From the NCBI GenBank assembly GCA_031423755.1, contig JANPGC010000058.1, positions 1 through 25,711 on the forward strand: DNA of 25,711 bases, given 5' to 3'. Made by a program: the position numbers and the translations under genes. Source of the stretch: JANMEX01 sp031423755 (GTDB lineage: Bacteria > Pseudomonadota > Alphaproteobacteria > Rhizobiales > Rhizobiaceae). Below the pieces are notes generated by a model. It was not told where the DNA came from. It worked only from the letters and a program-made list of their open reading frames with translations, and did no database searches. This document shows, one piece after another, positions 14,091 to 20,511 of the stretch (position 1 is the stretch's first letter; each line of letters starts with the position of its first letter).

Positions 14091-15053
14091 TCACTTGCCC
14101 AACGTGGCCTTAAGATTGGCTTCAAACTCTTCGACATTGCCCTTGTCGATGATCTTGGTCGGGACGATGATCAGCTTGTCCGCCGGGATCATCGACTTGT
14201 CACCTTCGAGATAGGCGGCCATCAGCTTCATGCCCTGATAGCCCCATTCAAACGGCTGCTGCACAACCGTGCCGGCAAAGCTGCCGTCCTTGACTGCGCC
14301 CAGTGTAATGGGGTCTTCGTCAAAGGCGATGACCGTAATTTGCCCCAGTTTGCCCGCCGCCTGCAGCGCTTCGTATATTTTCGGCGGATTGTAGGAGTAG
14401 AAACCGACCATGCAGTTTATTTCAGGATTGGCGGCGAGCACATCATCAACGTTGGAGCGCGCCTTGGCAAAATCAACGTCATCGCCGCGCACGTCGACCA
14501 GTTCGATGCCTTTGCCGTCAACCGCCTGTTTGAAGCCCGCAATTCGCTCCTTGGCATTGTCCGCGCCGAGAAAGCCGACAAAGCCCATGCACTTGGCACC
14601 GCCCGGCAAGGCCTTGACGGCGACTTCGCCAGCCTGAACGCCAGCCAGCGTGTTGGACGAGCCGAGGTATGCAATGCGGTTGCTCGCCGGGGCGTCGCTG
14701 TCTGTCGTGAACAGTGGCACCTGGCTGGCAATCTTGTTGAAAGCGTCTATCGAGGTCTTGGGGTCAACGGACGAAATCATGATGGCGTCGGTTCCGGCGG
14801 CGACCAGATCGTCCATCAGTGCGTTTTGCAGCGCGGCTGTGCCCTGCGCCGGATATTTGAACTGCAACTCATAATTCGGCAGCTCGGCCTGCGCTTTGTT
14901 GACGCCTGCCTCTGCCAGCTTCCAGAAGTCCGAAGCGGCGTTGACCACAAATGCCAGCTGCTTCTTTTCCTGTGCCTGCGTCGGCGTCGATTGAAATGCC
15001 GCCAAGACAGCAAGCGCTGTCATCCCGATCGTCTTGATCAAATACGGTTTCAT
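14091..15053 (-). CDS. Sugar ABC transporter periplasmic binding protein (system 2)
   Basis: A 320-residue periplasmic binding protein of the RbsB type. A signal peptide (1-27, cut after TPTQA) is followed by KKQLAFVVNAASDFWKLAEAG, the usual first strand. Further family features are DAIMISSVDPKTSIDAFNK, VPLFTTDSDAP and ITVIAFDEDPITLGAVKDG. The aromatic FW after NAASD is where the family often contacts the sugar ring. It heads the minus-strand operon binding protein - double-NBD ATPase - permease - GH127. The start is ATG 15053 with GGGAG six bases upstream. The upstream TTG at 15059 is in frame but badly spaced. A promoter, an operator copy and a strong leader hairpin lie at 15092-15205. Confidence 0.9.
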   Translation of the reverse strand: MKPYLIKTIGMTALAVLAAFQSTPTQAQEKKQLAFVVNAASDFWKLAEAGVNKAQAELPNYELQFKYPAQGTAALQNALMDDLVAAGTDAIMISSVDPKTSIDAFNKIASQVPLFTTDSDAPASNRIAYLGSSNTLAGVQAGEVAVKALPGGAKCMGFVGFLGADNAKERIAGFKQAVDGKGIELVDVRGDDVDFAKARSNVDDVLAANPEINCMVGFYSYNPPKIYEALQAAGKLGQITVIAFDEDPITLGAVKDGSFAGTVVQQPFEWGYQGMKLMAAYLEGDKSMIPADKLIIVPTKIIDKGNVEEFEANLKATLGK

Positions 15054-15091
15054 GTCCAACTCCCATTGAAATGTCGCTTACTGGAACGGGC

Positions 15092-15131
15092 CTGATCCCA
15101 GTTGCGCACCTCCATGCGCAGACTGGGTCAG
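15092..15131 (-). other. Strong leader hairpin upstream of binding-protein gene 2
   Basis: Three stem blocks nest perfectly: CTGA/TCAG, CCCAGT/ACTGGG and TGCGCA/TGCGCA, 16 pairs in all, interrupted by one unpaired base on each arm. The loop on the minus strand is TGGAGG, a Shine-Dalgarno-like sequence. The element lies about 20-60 nt into the predicted leader and some 40 nt before the binding-protein start codon. The stem is long for chance sequence. Function is unknown; attenuation or mRNA stabilisation are possible. Confidence 0.6.
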
Positions 15132-15157
15132 TTGTCCTCCGCCTTTTGAGCCTGCGC

Positions 15158-15186
15158 AATTAAGCGTATGTCAGGATAACGGTCAA
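15158..15186 (-). promoter_or_regulatory. Sigma-70-type promoter for binding-protein gene 2
   Basis: Read on the minus strand: TTGACC (15186-15181), a 17-bp spacer and TTAATT (15163-15158). Spacing and distance to the upstream palindrome (2 bp) are the same as at the promoter of binding-protein gene 1. Confidence 0.6.
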
Positions 15187-15188
15187 TC

Positions 15189-15205
15189 TATTTATCAGAC
15201 AAATC
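15189..15205. promoter_or_regulatory. 17-bp operator, second copy (site 2)
   Basis: TATTTATCAGACAAATC matches the perfect palindrome at 8213-8229 at 15 of 17 positions. It ends 2 bp upstream of the -35 box of the system 2 promoter. Finding it at the same place in both binding-protein promoters is the main evidence that one regulator controls both operons. Confidence 0.7.
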
Positions 15206-15378
15206 AGATGATATGCCAAGGTGGAAGACTCAAGCTTGCGGCCAACCGTGACGCGTGTTTGCGATTTTCATCCGACCGCAGGTGCGTTTGCCGGTCGAAA
15301 CAGTTATATCGTCCTCAAAATCGACAAATGCCGGCAGCAGCGAGCACTGCGCCTCCGTGTTTGCGCAAGGACAAGCTA

Positions 15379-16368
15379 TTGAACTACAAACAAAATGTAT
15401 TCGCCATCGCGCCGATGATGGACTGGACCGACCGCCATTGTCGGTATTTTCACCGGCAGATGACGAAGCACGCCTTGCTTTACACCGAGATGGTGGTTGC
15501 GGACGCGATCATCCACGGGCCGCGGGATCGCTTGCTCGGATTTGACGCTGTCGAACACCCGGTGGCGCTGCAGCTTGGCGGGTCGGACCCGGTCAAGCTT
15601 GCCACGGCTGCGGCGATTGGCGCGGAGTTTGGCTATGACGAGATCAATCTCAATGTCGGCTGCCCGTCCGACCGCGTTCAGTCCGGCACGTTCGGTGCCT
15701 GCCTGATGCGCGAGCCGGATCTGGTGGCCGCTTGCGTTGCCGCGATGAAGGCGGTGGTTGACGTGCCGGTGACGGTAAAATGCCGCGTAGGCGTTGATGA
15801 TCAGGACGAGGAATTGGCGCTTGATGCGCTCGCGGACATAGTGTTTGCCGCCGGGTGCGACGCGCTGTGGGTGCATGCGCGCAAGGCTTGGCTTCAAGGT
15901 CTCAGCCCGAAGGAGAATCGCGACATTCCGCCCTTGAATTATGACCGTGTCTACCGCCTCAAGCAGCGGATCCCGGAAAAATTTATCGGCATCAACGGCG
16001 GGATTGCGAGTATCGAAGAGGGCGTCGCGCATTTGGCGCATGTCGATGGCGCGATGCTCGGCCGCGCCGCCTATCATGATCCGTTTCAACTGCTGAAGGC
16101 AGACCGGCTGTTCTTCGGCGCAGCTGAAGGCGAGGCGTCGATTGAGGCGGTCATCCACGCCATGGCCGACTATTGCGCGCGGCACATTGCCTCGGGCGGA
16201 CGGCTTTCGCACGTCACCCGCCACATGGTCGGCCTGTTTCACGGGTTGCCGGGCGCGCGGCGCTTCCGGCAAATCCTGTCGGAAGATGCCTGCAAGCCCA
16301 ATGCCGGGCCGGAGGTGCTGCTGCGGGCCTACGAGGCCGTGCGCCTGACCGCCATGGCGGCGGAGTGA
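15379..16368 (+). CDS. dusA: tRNA-dihydrouridine synthase A
   Basis: A 329-residue FMN enzyme that reduces uridines in the D-loop of tRNAs with NADPH. Motifs in order are APMMDWTDRHCR (11-22), LQLGGSDP (65-72), INLNVGCPSDRV (89-100), GACLM with the catalytic Cys108, VKCRVGVDD, HARKAWLQGLSPKENR (in part) and GINGGI. A C-terminal helical domain carries the DusA-type RHMVGLFHGLPGAR(R)FR segment. The start is TTG 15379, because AAGGA (15367-15371) lies seven bases upstream and family proteins begin about ten residues before the APM motif. Longer frames to 15328 or 15208 have no ribosome binding site and run through the promoter region of the divergent gene. It is a housekeeping gene and not obviously linked to the sugar island. 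Confidence 0.9.
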   Translation: MNYKQNVFAIAPMMDWTDRHCRYFHRQMTKHALLYTEMVVADAIIHGPRDRLLGFDAVEHPVALQLGGSDPVKLATAAAIGAEFGYDEINLNVGCPSDRVQSGTFGACLMREPDLVAACVAAMKAVVDVPVTVKCRVGVDDQDEELALDALADIVFAAGCDALWVHARKAWLQGLSPKENRDIPPLNYDRVYRLKQRIPEKFIGINGGIASIEEGVAHLAHVDGAMLGRAAYHDPFQLLKADRLFFGAAEGEASIEAVIHAMADYCARHIASGGRLSHVTRHMVGLFHGLPGARRFRQILSEDACKPNAGPEVLLRAYEAVRLTAMAAE

Positions 16369-16800
16369 AGAGAATGGCCGGCCACAAAGGACCGGCCAAG
16401 CGCGGCATACGGGCGGGGGACGTCCGATCTGCCACCGATACGCCAAGGGTGACGGTGGGGTTTGGCGCATCGAGAGTGTCAACGCCAGTCAGGGTGCAGC
16501 GCGACATGCAGACATTCCATGGCTCTTGGCCGTCGGACAATATGGGGATTTCCCTTGGGGCAGTTTTTTGTTCACTTTGGCCCGTGGCAGACAAAGAGAT
16601 GGCCGGTGTTGAACCGGCCATAATTACCGTCATTCGGGCGGGTGGGGCGAACGCCGGAATGCGATTTGCGGCAGACGGGACGGTGTTTGCCGCAAACTGT
16701 GCTAACCACATCGGCATGACGTTTGAGTGACAGCGGCGGTGAAGAAATTTCGCTATATGTCTAGTCATAATGTAAATAACACTATCCAATGCGGGGCATG
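16369..16800. other. 432-bp gap without a convincing gene, holding two GC-rich hairpins
   Basis: No frame here shows protein-like sequence with a start and ribosome binding site. Two hairpins share a GGCCGG core: 16375-16398 (TGGCCGG/CCGGCCA, 7 bp, just after dusA) and 16599-16621 (ATGGCCGGT/ACCGGCCAT, 9 perfect pairs, 5-nt loop). Neither has a clear T-run on the + strand. The first may serve as a weak terminator for dusA. The last 80 bp, before the permease gene, are AT-rich and probably hold its promoter, but I cannot pick clear -35/-10 boxes. Confidence 0.5.
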
Positions 16801-17625
16801 ATGGCGGGCGTTGAGTTTTGGCAACTGGCGGAATTTGCACTGCTTCTCGTCATCGCAGGGGCGGTGTCCGGGTTTCTGGCCGGCATGTTCGGCATTGGCG
16901 GCGGCACTGTTCTGGTGCCGGCATTTTTTCAGGTCTACGGCGCAATCGGTGTGCCGGACGATGTCAGGATGCATCTGTCTGTCGGCTCATCGCTGGCGCT
17001 GGTCGTGGTGACGGCGGTCCGCTCGTCGATGGCGCACAAGAAACATGGCGCGGTTGACGAGAAGCTGCTGCGCGGCTGGCTGATCGCGGTGCCGCTCGGG
17101 GCGCTTTTGGCCTCTGTCGCGGTGACGTATATTTCCAGCGTCGGCCTGCGCGTCGTGTTTTCGATTGTCTGCGTTCTGATCGCGATCAAACTGCTGTTCG
17201 GCAAGGATTCATGGCGTCTCGGCGATGATCTGCCGGGCAATCCGCTCAAAGCCGTCATCGGCACGTTCATCGGCTTCCTGTCCACCCTGATGGGCATCGG
17301 CGGCGGCGTCTTGAACAACACGTTCATGACCAGCTTTGGCCGCCCGATCCACCAGGCGGTGGCAACATCCGCCGGCGTCGGCGTGCTGATCGCGGTGCCC
17401 GGCTTCTTTGGCTACATCTGGGCGGGGTGGGACGCGGCTGGCCTGCCGCCGTTTTCGACCGGCTACGTCAACTGGCTGACCATAGCCTTGATCACGCCGC
17501 TCTCGGTCATTGTCACACCCTATGGTGTAAAAGTCGCCCACGCGATGGAAAAGCGGCGGCTGGAAATGCTGCTCGGGCTTTACTTGCTGACAGTGTCCGC
17601 ACGCTTCTTCTGGAGCCTGATTTAG
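16801..17625 (+). CDS. TSUP (TauE/SafE) family membrane permease
   Basis: A protein of about 274 residues with seven to eight membrane segments and the twin family motifs. These are GFLAGMFGIGGGTVLVPAFF in the first half and GFLSTLMGIGGGVLNNTFM in the second. Each repeat thus carries the G-x-G-x-GGG signature of the TauE/SafE fold. The family exports or imports sulfur-containing or organic anions such as sulfite, sulfoacetate or taurine-related compounds. The substrate here is unknown and no sulfur-metabolism gene is adjacent. In-frame ATGs occur at 16789, 16798 and 16801; I chose 16801 because GGGG at 16793-16796 is best placed for it, though the longer form is possible. The stop overlaps the stop of the convergent protease gene by 4 bp (TTAG). 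Confidence 0.85.
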   Translation: MAGVEFWQLAEFALLLVIAGAVSGFLAGMFGIGGGTVLVPAFFQVYGAIGVPDDVRMHLSVGSSLALVVVTAVRSSMAHKKHGAVDEKLLRGWLIAVPLGALLASVAVTYISSVGLRVVFSIVCVLIAIKLLFGKDSWRLGDDLPGNPLKAVIGTFIGFLSTLMGIGGGVLNNTFMTSFGRPIHQAVATSAGVGVLIAVPGFFGYIWAGWDAAGLPPFSTGYVNWLTIALITPLSVIVTPYGVKVAHAMEKRRLEMLLGLYLLTVSARFFWSLI

Positions 17626-18323
17626 TCCTGCAGGCTCAGCCGGTCCTGCGCAACCGAAAATCCTGACAGCGTGTTGAGATAGTCCATCCCGAGCAGGCTC
17701 TGGTCGAGCTTGCCTTCCGGCGCGACGAGGGCAGGCAGATTGTGGCGGATGATGTCGCCGATGACGATGTCATCGAGCCGCACCGGTGCCGCCATCGACA
17801 TTCCGTTGGCTGTCGATACCGGCACGGAATAGGACAGCGCTCCAGCGTCGATGCCCGCCTTCTGTGCATCCTGCAATGTCAGCACAATGCTCGACGCGCC
17901 GGTGTCGATCATGAACGAGACTTTGGCATTGTTGACGCTGCTGTCGATCTCGAAATGGCCTGATGCGGATTTCTCAATCACCAGGGCCTTTGTGCCGTCC
18001 GCATTGACAGACACCTGCGGACGTGACGGCACCAGCCCGAGTGTGACGCGGCTGGCGATGTCTTGCAGTTCAACCCGGTATTGATACCCGGCGACGAAAA
18101 CGAGCGCGATGATCGCCCAGGCCGAAAAGTTTCGCGCCGTCTCGCCCCAATTGCCGCCGCTGATGGTGCGCACGCCCACTGCCGCCAGCAGCAGAACCAG
18201 TGACATCATCTGCACGAAATCATCATTGCTCATGCCGAGTGTCATGCCCGCGTCGCGGTTAAACCAGACGATGGCAAATGTCGCCAGAATCGCTCCGATG
18301 ACAAAGATGAAGATGCGGCTCAT
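17622..18323 (-). CDS. Membrane-anchored retropepsin-like aspartic protease (TIGR02281-type)
   Basis: A 233-residue protein. Three hydrophobic segments (about 4-21, 36-54, 67-80) are followed by a soluble domain whose FMIDTGASSIVLT (137-149, Asp140-Thr-Gly-Ala) is the active-site loop of clan AA aspartic proteases. Further on, VRLDDIVIGD and LLGMDYLN are the flap-proximal and second conserved elements of the bacterial retropepsin-like family. It probably acts as a homodimer, with the protease domain on one face of the inner membrane; substrates are not known to me. The start ATG 18323 overlaps the stop of the DUF1289 gene (ATGA), which indicates translational coupling. The two genes often occur together in alphaproteobacteria (from memory). 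Confidence 0.8.
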   Translation of the reverse strand: MSRIFIFVIGAILATFAIVWFNRDAGMTLGMSNDDFVQMMSLVLLLAAVGVRTISGGNWGETARNFSAWAIIALVFVAGYQYRVELQDIASRVTLGLVPSRPQVSVNADGTKALVIEKSASGHFEIDSSVNNAKVSFMIDTGASSIVLTLQDAQKAGIDAGALSYSVPVSTANGMSMAAPVRLDDIVIGDIIRHNLPALVAPEGKLDQSLLGMDYLNTLSGFSVAQDRLSLQD

Positions 18324-18541
18324 GAGGCCTCGCGCGCCATGCGCTGGCGGCGGGTTTCACGCCTCGGCTTGCGCTCCAGTGTTGCAACGCGCGCGGGGAG
18401 AATCTCCATCAGGTCGCGGCGCTCGCGCGGGCTCATCGTCAGCCAATCGCCGATCTCGCCGCTGGTGCGCCCGCAGCCAAAGCAATAGCCGGTTTTCATG
18501 TCGATGGAGCAGACGAGGATACAGGGCGATTCGATCATCAT
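18320..18541 (-). CDS. DUF1289 small cysteine protein
   Basis: A 73-residue protein with the DUF1289 signature: SPCILVCSID followed by GYCFGCGRT and EIGDWLTMSPRERR. The four cysteines (7, 11, 20, 23) are arranged like a small metal-binding knuckle, possibly zinc or iron-sulfur. The C-terminal third is very basic (RRETRRQRM). Function is unknown. The start is MM at 18541 or 18538. It is the first gene of a two-gene unit with the aspartic protease and shares its stop with that gene's start. Confidence 0.8.
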   Translation of the reverse strand: MMIESPCILVCSIDMKTGYCFGCGRTSGEIGDWLTMSPRERRDLMEILPARVATLERKPRRETRRQRMAREAS

Positions 18542-18559
18542 GGTCTCAATTTGGTGATG

Positions 18560-19354
18560 TCAAAGGCCGCTGGCAAGGCCGGTCAGGAAGGCAATTTCGG
18601 CAACAAGTGCGGCTGCGCCAAGTGTATCGCCGGTGTGGCCGGAAATCTTCTGCTGGCAAATCGTGCGGAAGCCGATGGCAGCGAGCGCAGCGAAGGCGGC
18701 GGCAATGACGGTTGGGGAGAAGCCGCGGAATGTGAGCGCCAGCGCCATTGCAATCGCTGCTCCGGAGAGCAAAGCAAACACGCTGGCATCTTCTGTCGGC
18801 GAGCCCGCCTTGTCCGCCGTTCCTCCGGTTCGCGCCGAGGGCAGTTCGTTCCAGTGCCAGACCAGCGCCATCTTGCCTGCAACGACCGCGGCGACCAGTC
18901 CCGCTGCGGCGGTGAAGAGGCCTGTTTGCAACAGCGCGGCCAGCGCAATCGTGCGCAGCAACAGCGCAAATATAAGCGCCATTGCACCGTACGCGCCGAT
19001 ACGGGAATCCTTCATGATCTCCAGCCTGCGCTCAGGGTTCGCTCCGCCGTAAAAGCCGTCGGCAACGTCCGCGAGTCCGTCCTCATGCAAACCGCCGCAG
19101 ACGATCACCAACATGGCAACTGCCGCCGCCGATGTCAGCAGCACCGGCAAATCAAGCACGGTCCCTGCCATCAGGACCAGCAGTGCTGGCAGCGCCGACA
19201 GCACTCCGGCAAACGGAAAGGCACGGCAGGTCTGCGACAGTACGCCGTCGTCGCCCTCGAACCATTTTGATGCGACCGGGATACGCGTCAGAAATCCCAG
19301 CGCGCGCATCGTGTCGCGGGGCAAGGAGTCAAGGTTCAGGTCCAAGCGCGGCAT
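18560..19354 (-). CDS. cobS: Adenosylcobinamide-GDP ribazoletransferase (CobS; CobV in Pseudomonas denitrificans naming)
   Basis: A 264-residue polytopic membrane enzyme that joins adenosylcobinamide-GDP to alpha-ribazole in the last steps of cobalamin synthesis. It begins with the typical FLTRIPV motif and carries GGLHEDGLADVADGFYGG (in two parts) followed by RRLEIMKDSRIGAYG, the acidic Mg-binding signature of the family. Several hydrophobic helices follow. The start is placed at ATG 19354, about 17 residues before FLTRIP, giving the normal family length. The frame continues to 19681, but that part runs antisense to cobT. It is divergent from cobT with 106 bp between the starts. Confidence 0.9.
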   Translation of the reverse strand: MPRLDLNLDSLPRDTMRALGFLTRIPVASKWFEGDDGVLSQTCRAFPFAGVLSALPALLVLMAGTVLDLPVLLTSAAAVAMLVIVCGGLHEDGLADVADGFYGGANPERRLEIMKDSRIGAYGAMALIFALLLRTIALAALLQTGLFTAAAGLVAAVVAGKMALVWHWNELPSARTGGTADKAGSPTEDASVFALLSGAAIAMALALTFRGFSPTVIAAAFAALAAIGFRTICQQKISGHTGDTLGAAALVAEIAFLTGLASGL

Positions 19355-19460
19355 CCTTCGTGATTGCGCCCTGCGGCGTCGCCGGGCGGGGCTTGCCTTG
19401 GCGGTTCGACCGCTTATAGGGAAAGCCGCATCGCAATTCCACGGAAATGGATTCTCATAA

Positions 19461-20474
19461 ATGACCAGCGGCCTGCCGTTTGATGACTTCCGCGCGCTTC
19501 TTGCCAATCTTCCCGGTCCGGACGGGGAAGCCGTCGCCGCCGTGCGCCGCCGTGATCCGTTTTTGACCAAGCCGCCCGGCTCGCTCGGCAAGCTTGAAGG
19601 CATTGTCGAGTGGCTCGCAGCATGGACCGGCAAGCACAGTCCTGCTGTGACACGCCCGCTGGTGGCCGTATTTGCCGGCAATCACGGCGTCACGGCCAAG
19701 GGCGTGTCGCCCTATCCGGCGGAAGTCACTGTGCAGATGGTAGCGAACTTCGCCGCAGGCGGCGCGGCGATCAACCAGATTTGCATTGCCAATGACCTTG
19801 GCCTGAAAGTGTTCGATCTTGCGCTCGACCATCCGACCGGAGACATCACGGAACAAGCGGCGCTTGACGAAAAGGGTTGCGCGGCGACCATGGCCTTCGG
19901 CATGGAGGCAATCGCAGGCGGCACGGATTTGCTGTGCATCGGCGAAATGGGCATCGGCAACACCACCATTGCCGCTGCGATCTTCCACGGACTTTACGGC
20001 GGCAACGCCGAAGACTGGGTCGGGGCAGGGACGGGCGCTGACTCAGATGGGCAGAAGCGAAAGGCCGACGCGGTCCGCCAGGCGGTTGCCTTGCACAAGG
20101 ACCATCTGAACGACCCGCTCGAGCTCTTGCGCCGTCTCGGCGGGCGCGAGATTGCAGCGATGGCAGGCGCGATCCTTGCCGCGCGAATGCAAAAAGTGCC
20201 AGTGATCGTCGACGGCTTCGTCGCCACGTCCGCCGCTGCCGTTCTTCTCGCCGCCAATCCTGCGGCGCTTGACCATTGCCTGTTCGGCCACGTCTCGGCA
20301 GAAAAGGCGCACCGCCGCGCATTGGAAAAGATGGGCAAGACTGCGCTGCTGGATCTGGGCATGCGCCTCGGCGAAGGCACCGGTGCCGCGCTTGCGGCGG
20401 GCATCGTCAAGGCGGCGGCGTTGTGCCATTCCGGCATGGCGACGTTCGGCGAAGCCGGGGTGAGTGACAAGTAG
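19461..20474 (+). CDS. cobT: Nicotinate-nucleotide--dimethylbenzimidazole phosphoribosyltransferase
   Basis: A 337-residue cytosolic enzyme that transfers phosphoribose from nicotinate mononucleotide to dimethylbenzimidazole, making alpha-ribazole phosphate. Its product, once dephosphorylated, is a substrate of CobS, encoded divergently. Motifs are TKPPGSLGKLE (36-46), FAGNHGVTAKGVSPYP, MVANFAAGGAAINQ, GEMGIGNTTIAAAI (in the middle), VGAGTGAD, DGFVATSAA and RLGEGTGAALA, whose Glu305 corresponds to the catalytic Glu317 of the Salmonella enzyme. In P. denitrificans nomenclature the gene is cobU. I see no room for a full cobalamin riboswitch in the 106-bp spacer. Confidence 0.93.
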   Translation: MTSGLPFDDFRALLANLPGPDGEAVAAVRRRDPFLTKPPGSLGKLEGIVEWLAAWTGKHSPAVTRPLVAVFAGNHGVTAKGVSPYPAEVTVQMVANFAAGGAAINQICIANDLGLKVFDLALDHPTGDITEQAALDEKGCAATMAFGMEAIAGGTDLLCIGEMGIGNTTIAAAIFHGLYGGNAEDWVGAGTGADSDGQKRKADAVRQAVALHKDHLNDPLELLRRLGGREIAAMAGAILAARMQKVPVIVDGFVATSAAAVLLAANPAALDHCLFGHVSAEKAHRRALEKMGKTALLDLGMRLGEGTGAALAAGIVKAAALCHSGMATFGEAGVSDK

Positions 20475-20511
20475 TCAGGCGACGGAAACGGTCCGCATTG
20501 GTACCGAATCC

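Noticed and set aside
14085..15095. 336-residue + strand open frame antisense to binding protein 2
   Set aside because: It mirrors the whole binding-protein gene, which has a signal peptide, a ribosome binding site and family motifs; long antisense frames are expected at this GC content.
15208..15378. Extension of DusA to 15208 or 15328
   Set aside because: No ribosome binding site, non-conserved sequence, and it runs next to or through the divergent promoter region; TTG 15379 has AAGGA at 7 nt and fits the family length.
16214..16840. 208-residue minus-strand frame spanning the gap after dusA
   Set aside because: Its C-terminal part is antisense to dusA and its N-terminal part overlaps the TSUP gene start; no protein family features and no ribosome binding site.
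19355..19460. Cobalamin riboswitch between cobS and cobT
   Set aside because: I looked for a B12-box-like conserved core and found none; 106 bp shared by two divergent leaders is too short for a full element.
19355..19681. 110-residue N-terminal extension of CobS
   Set aside because: It is antisense to the start of cobT and unlike any CobS; the 19354 start gives the family length.
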